Source: Clostridia bacterium
GTDB taxonomy: Bacteria; Bacillota; Clostridia; Christensenellales; Aristaeellaceae
Direction: 5' to 3'
Length of the DNA: 19,592 nucleotides
Assembly: GCA_900759005.1 (NCBI GenBank)
Contig: CAAEUQ010000081.1
Coordinates: 1 to 19,592 of the forward strand
Shown: positions 14,910 through 19,592 of the stretch, piece after piece
Position numbering within the stretch: position 1 is the first letter of the stretch
Layout: each line of letters opens with the position of its first letter
Notes under the pieces: generated by a model
Told to the model about the DNA's origin: nothing
Database searches by the model: none
What the model saw: only the letters and a program-made list of their open reading frames with translations
Position numbers and translations under genes: made by a program

Positions 14910-16691
14910 TTATTTTTCCTGCGCCGCAATTCTTTCGGCGAGGTCGTTCAGGTAAACCCAGCGCTCGGTCTTCTGATCGAGCTGCTCCTCCAGCGCCTGC
15001 TTTTCGGCGCCCAGCGCTTCGAGCTTCTGATAATCGCTCGCGTTTTTCGCCATTTCGTGATCGCATTCGGCGATTTTTTCTTCCAAAAGCGCAATGTCCT
15101 CGTCAATCGTCTTGAATTCGCGCGCTTCATTGAATGTGAATTTCAGCTTTCTCGCGCTCTCCGAACGCCGCGGCGCGTTTCTTTCCGCCTTTGCCGCCGC
15201 AGGCTGCGCGTCCATCTCGCGCTTCAGCACGAAATCCGAATAGCCGCCCATGGATCGCGCAATCGCGCCGTTTTCGCCCACGAACAGGATCGACTGCGCA
15301 ACCTTGTCCAGAAAATACCGGTCGTGCGATACGGCGATTACCGCACCGGAGAATTCGGAGATGTAATCCTCCAGAATCGTCAGCGTCTCCACATCCAGAT
15401 CGTTCGTCGGCTCGTCCAGCAGAAGGATATTCGGCTGCTTCATCAGAATGCCCAGCAGATACAGCCGCCGTTTTTCGCCGCCGGAAAGCTTGCCGATGGG
15501 CGAAAACTGCATTTCCTGCGAAAACAGGAATCGCTCCATCATCTGCGTCGCGCTCAGCTTGCCCTCGCGCGTCTGAATCTCGCGGGCGCATTCATGAATG
15601 TAATCGTACGCGCGCTGGCTGGGATCGAGTTCGAAGCCCTCCTGCGTGAAATACCCGATGCGCACCGTTCCGCCGTAATCGACCGTGCCGCTGTCCGGCT
15701 GAATGCGCCCCGCGATCAGATTCAGGAGCGTGCTCTTTCCCGCGCCGTTTCTGCCGATTACGCCCACGCGGTCATCCCGAAGCACCGTATAGGAAAAATC
15801 GTCGACGACCTTTTTCCCCGCGAACGATTTGCTCACGTGTTTCAGCTCCACCGTCTTTCGCCCGAGCCGCGCCGACGCTGCGGCAATCGACACGTTTGAA
15901 TCCGTTTCCGGCGCTTCCATCGCCTTCAGCGCTTCATAGCGCGCGATGCGCTCGGTAGATTTCGTCGATCGCGCGCGGCAGCCGCGCCGAATCCATTCCG
16001 TCTCCTTTTTGAGAAGCGCCTGCCGCTTTCGCTCCGATGCCTGCGCCATTTCGAGCCGCTGCGCCTTCAATTCAAGGTATTTGGAATAGTTTGCCTCATA
16101 AAAATACAATTTGCCAAACGACAGCTCGCCGATCCGATTGACCACGTTTTCAAGAAAATACCGGTCGTGCGTCACCATGACCAGCCCGCCGGTGAATTTC
16201 TGAAGCCGAGATTCGAGCCACGCGACCATTTCCGCATCCAGATGGTTCGTCGGCTCGTCGAGAATCAGCACGTCCGCCGGATGCGCAAATACCGTCGCCA
16301 GCGCAACGCGCTTTCTCTGTCCGCCGGAAAGACTGCCGATTTTCTGATCGAAATCGCTGATTCCGAGCTTGTTCAAAATCGTCTTCGCCTCGTATTCGTG
16401 CAGCTCGCGCGCCTCCGCGGGATAGCCGGCAAAGACCTCCTCCAGCACCGTGTTTTCCGGATTCATCTCCGGCGTCTGCGGAAGATACGCGATTCGAACG
16501 TTCGGATCCAGCCGAACCGAGCCCGCGTCCGGCTCCTCCGCGCCCGCGAGAATTTTCAGAAACGTGCTCTTGCCCGTGCCGTTCACGCCGATCAGTCCGA
16601 TCTTTTCACCCGCGCTCAGATACAGCGTCACGCCGTCCAGCAGCTGTTTCATGCCGTAATTCTTTTTGATATTTTCCGCAGAAAGATACAT
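14910..16691 (-). CDS. ABC-F family ATPase, Uup type
   Basis: A 593-residue soluble protein with two ATPase domains and no membrane helices. Domain 1: Walker A GVNGTGKS (35-42), LSGGQRKR (121-128), LILDEPTNHLD with Glu146. Domain 2: GRNGAGKS (313-320), LSGGEKRR (402-409), LLLDEPTNDLD with Glu427. The interdomain linker (about 200-265) is helical and basic with RRGCRARSTKSTERI. The last 80 residues (about 510-593) form a charged coiled coil ending in LNDLAERIAAQEK. This C-terminal coiled coil is the mark of Uup, which acts on ribosomes or branched DNA intermediates; antibiotic-protection ABC-F proteins usually look different. GGAGG lies seven bases upstream of the ATG. Confidence 0.93.
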   Translation of the reverse strand: MYLSAENIKKNYGMKQLLDGVTLYLSAGEKIGLIGVNGTGKSTFLKILAGAEEPDAGSVRLDPNVRIAYLPQTPEMNPENTVLEEVFAGYPAEARELHEYEAKTILNKLGISDFDQKIGSLSGGQRKRVALATVFAHPADVLILDEPTNHLDAEMVAWLESRLQKFTGGLVMVTHDRYFLENVVNRIGELSFGKLYFYEANYSKYLELKAQRLEMAQASERKRQALLKKETEWIRRGCRARSTKSTERIARYEALKAMEAPETDSNVSIAAASARLGRKTVELKHVSKSFAGKKVVDDFSYTVLRDDRVGVIGRNGAGKSTLLNLIAGRIQPDSGTVDYGGTVRIGYFTQEGFELDPSQRAYDYIHECAREIQTREGKLSATQMMERFLFSQEMQFSPIGKLSGGEKRRLYLLGILMKQPNILLLDEPTNDLDVETLTILEDYISEFSGAVIAVSHDRYFLDKVAQSILFVGENGAIARSMGGYSDFVLKREMDAQPAAAKAERNAPRRSESARKLKFTFNEAREFKTIDEDIALLEEKIAECDHEMAKNASDYQKLEALGAEKQALEEQLDQKTERWVYLNDLAERIAAQEK

Positions 16692-16720
16692 TCCATTTCC
16701 TCCGAGAACAAACTGACACC

Positions 16721-16749
16721 ATTATACGCCCATCCTGCCGCATTCGGAA
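16721..16749 (-). promoter_or_regulatory. Probable promoter of the ABC-F/AEC unit
   Basis: On the minus strand, TATAAT (complement of 16721-16726) with TTCCGA 17 bp upstream (complement of 16744-16749). The -10 is perfect, the -35 weak (three of six). Confidence 0.6.
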
Positions 16750-16808
16750 AGCCGCCGCGCGTTAAAAGCGCCGCGTGCAAGCCGTTTTTCGCGCCGCCGT
16801 TTGCATAC

Positions 16809-16840
16809 GAAAGCGCCCGAACCCATGCGGATTCAGGCGC
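16809..16840 (-). terminator. Probable terminator of the DUF4091 gene
   Basis: On the minus strand GCGCCTGAA (complement of 16832-16840) pairs with TTCGGGCGC (complement of 16813-16821) with one G-U pair, followed by TTTCG. It is about 24 bp past the stop codon. Confidence 0.6.
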
Positions 16841-16863
16841 ATCCCCCATTAGCCATGCTTTTT

Positions 16864-18513
16864 TCAGATTCTCTTTTCAATCTCGCGGTTGATCCGCATT
16901 CTGAGGTCGAGCATCCAGCGCTCGTCGTGCGGATACGACGCGAATCGGATCGGCGAAACATCGCGGTCGATTTCAGCGATCACCGCATCGCGCCCCGCGA
17001 GCGATTCGAGCAGGCGCATCGCGCGCAGATCGGCAAGCGCTTCGTCGATCTGCATCAGCCGAATGGAATCCACCGGTTCGCCGCCGCGCCCCGGATAGAC
17101 CTGATACGCGTCGCCCGCAGGGGTGAATCCGTCGTTATCGGTGTCCAGCCACGGATCGATCAGGTAATCCGAGCCCTGCGAATAATAGAAATTGAATCCC
17201 CACTGCAAAAAGCCCTCGATATCGAACTTGAACAGCTGCGCGCCGAGCACCCGCGTCCGGGCGCCGGGCATCGCAACAAACAGATTCGAAACGTCTCTGC
17301 CCTGCCCGATGCAGTAATACGTCCAAAGCCCAGGAATCTTCCTTTCGAGGAACGACTCGATGTGGTTCGTTCCCGGAACGGGATGTTCAACCGCGCCGGA
17401 ATCGTAAAACGCCGCGTCGCTCAGCGCGTCGATGATCTTGTAGCCCTCAAGATACGGCTTTACGATCTTCTTCGCCGCCAGATAGCCGTCCAGATGCTCG
17501 GCGCTCGGCTCATCGGAAATATGGAACAGGCAGTTCTGATCCACGCCCTGCTCGCGCAGCGCATTCAGCACCGCCGGCAGATATTCGCGCATGAATTCGG
17601 CATATTTTGCGCCCGTCGCGTCGGTATCCCAGCCGAAAATGCGCTTTCTGCCCTCCGGCGTATCGGCGATGATCTGCGGCGCGTATTTCGCGCCCCATTG
17701 TGAAAACAGATGCGCGATCTCGTAATACTTCACGCCCGAGCGTTTGCACATTTCAATCCAGCGAACCAGCTTTTCAAACCGGAAATGATAGCCGCTCTCG
17801 TCCACCGAAATATCCACCAGCTGCACTGCGGGGCGATACGAGCCCACGCGCGTATCCAGCGGCGGCGTGTGAATGGGCGTAAGGATGGTATTGATGCCGT
17901 GGCGCACCGCGCAGCGCACGAAATTCTCGGTAATCCGCCAGTATTCCTCAGAGAAAATCTCCACGCCGTAATAGTCCGCAAGGCAATCGCTGTGGAACCA
18001 TTTGGTGTGAATCAGCGTCTGCTCAGGCAGATCCGCGCCGATTACGCGCACGGACAGCGCCGCCGAGCCGAGCCGCTCGCCGGTTTCTTCATGAATCAGG
18101 TGAATCGCAATCGGGTATTCGCCCGCCTCAACCGCGCCATTCGGCTCAAAATCAAACCAGAGCGCTTCCCATACGCCCGGAATCGCGCGAATGCCGTGCG
18201 GCGGAATCTCGATCAGCGGATCGGGATACAGTCCGGGCGCGCCGTTTTTCAGGTAATTGTCATCCGTATGCGGAAGTCTGCCGATGCGCACGGGCACGCG
18301 CTTTACGCGGCGCACGCGGAGATGCTCGCAAACCGGCGAATCGATTTCGAGCTTCACCCACGGCCGCGCGCCGTCCTCGGCGCTTTCGGGGCGAAACGCG
18401 AGCTGGAACGAAACGGTTTCATTCCGCATTCCCTCAAACGGCGCGCAGCACGGCTGCGGCGCATCGTCCGGAAATACCTTTGCCAGCGGGGACAGGATCC
18501 TCATTTCAAGCAT
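16864..18513 (-). CDS. DUF4091 / GH123-like glycoside hydrolase
   Basis: A 549-residue protein without signal peptide, so probably cytoplasmic. N-terminal beta-sandwich (about 1-160, NETVSFQLAFRPES, with GHF-123-N character), central TIM-barrel (about 165-400) with WFHSDCLADYYGVEIFSEEYW, and the C-terminal DUF4091 part (about 405-530) with QWGFNFYYSQ, YQVYPGRGGEPVDSIR and EALADLRAMRLLE. The catalytic candidates are the adjacent Asp334-Glu335 in LFHISDEPS; GH123 beta-N-acetylgalactosaminidases use such a D-E pair with substrate assistance. The natural substrate of DUF4091 proteins is mostly unknown. AAGGAGG is nine bases before the ATG. No clear promoter is seen between the small-RNA terminator (18565) and the start, except a short GCGC-GTGT-GCGC inverted repeat near 18543-18556. 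Confidence 0.9.
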   Translation of the reverse strand: MLEMRILSPLAKVFPDDAPQPCCAPFEGMRNETVSFQLAFRPESAEDGARPWVKLEIDSPVCEHLRVRRVKRVPVRIGRLPHTDDNYLKNGAPGLYPDPLIEIPPHGIRAIPGVWEALWFDFEPNGAVEAGEYPIAIHLIHEETGERLGSAALSVRVIGADLPEQTLIHTKWFHSDCLADYYGVEIFSEEYWRITENFVRCAVRHGINTILTPIHTPPLDTRVGSYRPAVQLVDISVDESGYHFRFEKLVRWIEMCKRSGVKYYEIAHLFSQWGAKYAPQIIADTPEGRKRIFGWDTDATGAKYAEFMREYLPAVLNALREQGVDQNCLFHISDEPSAEHLDGYLAAKKIVKPYLEGYKIIDALSDAAFYDSGAVEHPVPGTNHIESFLERKIPGLWTYYCIGQGRDVSNLFVAMPGARTRVLGAQLFKFDIEGFLQWGFNFYYSQGSDYLIDPWLDTDNDGFTPAGDAYQVYPGRGGEPVDSIRLMQIDEALADLRAMRLLESLAGRDAVIAEIDRDVSPIRFASYPHDERWMLDLRMRINREIEKRI

Positions 18514-18564
18514 GGAAATTTCCTCCTTGGTTCATATTCAATCGCGCACACGCGCATTACCTAT

Positions 18565-18591
18565 AAAAAAACGGAGCTCCTGCGAGCTCCG
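18565..18591 (-). terminator. Intrinsic terminator of the small RNA gene
   Basis: On the minus strand CGGAGCTC and GAGCTCCG form an 8-bp perfect stem with a GCAG loop, followed by seven T (complement of 18565-18571). It also separates the small RNA from the DUF4091 gene downstream. Confidence 0.9.
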
Positions 18592-18791
18592 AAATATCCC
18601 AGATGTACCGTCTGCCTACGCTTTTTCACCCGCCGCTCAGGCAGGGCGGAGACCTGCGAGAATACTCTGCCGTCCCCTGGCGATCAGAGATCGGGGGCAT
18701 GACATCCGTTCATCGACCCGGAATCCTTTTATGAATCTGTGGGTAAAAGCTTCGGTTAACGCATACCCCAGGATATCTGTTCCTAACGAAC
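18565..18791 (-). ncRNA. ssrS: Structured small RNA, probably 6S RNA
   Basis: A non-coding stretch of about 225 nt transcribed from a perfect promoter and ended by an intrinsic terminator. The two ends pair: 18763-18778 with 18592-18608 gives a closing stem of 16 pairs with one bulged base. The 3' arm (minus strand) reads GTACATCTGGGATAT, which resembles the 3' closing stem CATCTCGGAGAT of E. coli 6S RNA. Next come open, mostly unpaired arms, a second pairing of 18741-18750 with 18620-18631 (two-base bulge), a small hairpin in the 3' arm (18641-18645 with 18653-18657), and an apical hairpin (18674-18677/18681-18685 with 18689-18693/18694-18697). A long rod with a central bubble and a small 3'-side hairpin is the 6S layout; 6S RNA binds the sigma-A RNA polymerase holoenzyme. 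I found no marks of SRP RNA, tmRNA, RNase P RNA or common riboswitches. Folded by eye only. Confidence 0.55.
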
Positions 18792-18797
18792 GATTCC

Positions 18798-18826
18798 ATT
18801 ATACCGAACGCGCGCCCGCTTGTCAA
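18798..18826 (-). promoter_or_regulatory. Perfect consensus sigma-A promoter of the small RNA
   Basis: On the minus strand TTGACA (complement of 18821-18826), 17-bp GC-rich spacer, TATAAT (complement of 18798-18803). The start of transcription is expected near 18791. Confidence 0.9.
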
Positions 18827-18861
18827 TGCCGAAACCGAAATTTCGTTCAAAAACCGTTTAC

Positions 18862-18896
18862 AAAAGGAGCCGCGCCTTCAAACGAGGCGCGGCTCC
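18862..18896 (-). terminator. Intrinsic terminator of the His/Cys repeat protein gene
   Basis: A perfect 12-bp stem, GGAGCCGCGCCT with AGGCGCGGCTCC (18866-18877 and 18885-18896), seven-base loop, followed by TTTT on the minus strand, 12 bp past the stop at 18908. Confidence 0.85.
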
Positions 18897-18907
18897 CCAA
18901 TTCATTT

Positions 18908-19592
18908 TTAATTACTGATTCCGGACGCAGGATTGCAATATGGGCATCTCAGATATCCGAGATCCTTTGCAAATTCCAGCGTAACCGCCGTTCCGTCCGT
19001 CATGCCGGTTCCGGAGCAGGCGCTGTCCTTGTGGTAATAGAACATCTCCGAATACAGATCGACGTACACGCTCGTGTTCGCCGGCGCGTCGTAATCCGAG
19101 CCCGGCTGCGGCGTGGGAATGGTCGGCTGGCTCTGACCGCCGATGCAATACGGGCACGGCGTCAGCCCCGCCGCCAGTGCGAGATCGAATCTGCCCTGAA
19201 CGGCGTTCGGAACGCACGTCGCGCTGATATGATAATAGGGATTGCCGGACGCGGCGTACACCGTGCGATTCGCAATCGCGCAGCAGCTTGAGCACGCCGT
19301 CTTTCCATATTTCAGCGCCGTTCCCAGCGTCACGTACAGCGCGTCCGCGCCCACGTGACTCTGATTGATGTGGTAATTCGGATCGGTTGCCGTCGCATAC
19401 ACCTTGATGCCCGACGCGTCGTTAACCTGATCGATCGTCGGCGCGGAGGAACTCAGCACGCAGTACGGGCAGGGCTTGAAGCCCATCGCGACCGCCAGCG
19501 CCAGCGTTCCGCGCGAAGCGCCGCCGCCCGCGCAGGATGCGCTCGAATGGTAATACCTGCCGTTCGGCGTTGCGTACACGGTTGCGCCCGCG
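18908..19592 (-). CDS. Protein with four tandem His-x4-Cys...Cys-x2-Cys modules, 5' truncated
   Basis: The frame stays open to the window edge, so the true start is outside; 228 codons are visible. Numbering from the GTG at 19579, four modules of about 40-45 residues appear: 1-40 (His11, Cys16, Cys37, Cys40), 59-100 (His70, His75, Cys96, Cys99), 107-145 (His117, Cys122, Cys142, Cys145) and 170-215 (His183, Cys188, Cys212, Cys215). The common pattern is VYA-x4-6-YYH-x4-C, about 20 residues with a TLA-x-A helix and a Gly, then PCPYC. Linkers are 6-25 residues long, with a Pro/Gln/Thr-rich one (residues 147-160) before the last module. Each module looks like a small Ada-like one-metal knot. No signal peptide is visible because the start is missing; the Pro/Thr/Ser linkers would suit an extracellular protein. 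Function unknown. Confidence 0.85.
   Translation of the reverse strand, partial: AGATVYATPNGRYYHSSASCAGGGASRGTLALAVAMGFKPCPYCVLSSSAPTIDQVNDASGIKVYATATDPNYHINQSHVGADALYVTLGTALKYGKTACSSCCAIANRTVYAASGNPYYHISATCVPNAVQGRFDLALAAGLTPCPYCIGGQSQPTIPTPQPGSDYDAPANTSVYVDLYSEMFYYHKDSACSGTGMTDGTAVTLEFAKDLGYLRCPYCNPASGISN
18935..19579 (-). repeat. Four protein-level tandem modules
   Basis: Module spans in DNA: 19579-19460, 19405-19280, 19261-19145 and 19072-18935. They are diverged in DNA but keep the same ligand pattern, so the duplications are old. Module 2 replaces the first cysteine by histidine. Confidence 0.85.

Noticed and set aside
14910..16691. A ribosome-protection antibiotic resistance ABC-F protein
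   Set aside because: The C-terminal coiled coil and the linker fit Uup better; nothing in the neighbourhood points to resistance.
16649..16849. A 66-codon minus-strand frame upstream of and into the ABC-F gene
   Set aside because: It runs through the probable DUF4091 terminator and the ABC-F promoter, and overlaps the well-supported ABC-F start in another frame.
18565..18791. A riboswitch or T-box leader for the DUF4091 gene
   Set aside because: No T-box sequence (GGGTGG-type), no SAM, TPP, FMN, glycine, lysine, cobalamin or ZTP core was found; the ends pair with each other and there is a dedicated terminator, favouring a free-standing RNA.
18908..19592. Haem-binding (c-type cytochrome) sites in the CPYC motifs
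   Set aside because: Cytochrome c sites need CxxCH; none of the CxxC pairs is followed by His.

Overview
The window looks like a chromosomal segment of a GC-rich, low-motility-type Gram-positive anaerobe of the Bacillota, most likely a gut-associated member of the Clostridia; I lean to Christensenellales-like relatives but cannot prove it. The reasons are consensus sigma-A promoters (TTGACA-17-TATAAT), strong GGAGG ribosome binding sites, an OmpR-type two-component system beside an FtsX-type ABC transporter, small Clostridia-typical cysteine-rich and DUF2500 proteins, a GH51 arabinofuranosidase, a DUF4091 glycosidase and an unusually compact alanyl-tRNA synthetase. No phage, insertion sequence, CRISPR array, tRNA or rRNA was seen.

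Layout. (1) 1-1531: 3' part of a compact alaS with its terminator. (2) 1533-2580: a decay zone, with the C-terminal remnant of a GNAT acetyltransferase, a four-CxxC zinc-ribbon-like protein, and the C-terminal remnant of a LysR regulator. (3) 2576-4856: a GH51 alpha-L-arabinofuranosidase followed by a secreted protein ending in a His-x4-Cys...Cys-x2-Cys module; the last 57 coding bases and the following hairpin are tandemly duplicated (105-bp unit). (4) 4851-6407: pgi on the minus strand, with its own terminator and a perfect consensus promoter. (5) 6430-9687: plus-strand operon of a DUF3810 membrane metalloprotease-like protein, a PF04071-type cysteine-rich protein, a DUF2500 protein, a response regulator and a histidine kinase without an extracellular sensor domain. 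(6) 9764-13274: ABC ATPase plus large FtsX-like permease, behind a promoter region with tandem GTCAC boxes that could be the response-regulator site. (7) 13281-16749: minus-strand run of a Uup-type ABC-F ATPase, an AEC-family transporter and a cytidylate-kinase-like protein. (8) 16809-18513: a DUF4091/GH123-like glycosidase. (9) 18565-18826: a free-standing small RNA gene with consensus promoter, long closing stem and intrinsic terminator, best matching 6S RNA. (10) 18862-19592: 3' part of a protein made of four tandem copies of the same kind of His/Cys module as in region 3.

How it fits together. The housekeeping genes (alaS, pgi, the small RNA) are interspersed with carbohydrate-use genes (GH51, DUF4091) and a probable sensing-and-export unit (two-component system plus ABC transporter). 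The least explained material is the recurring Y-H-x4-C...P-C-x2-C module in two separate genes, its duplicated 3' end, the compact alaS and the small RNA.
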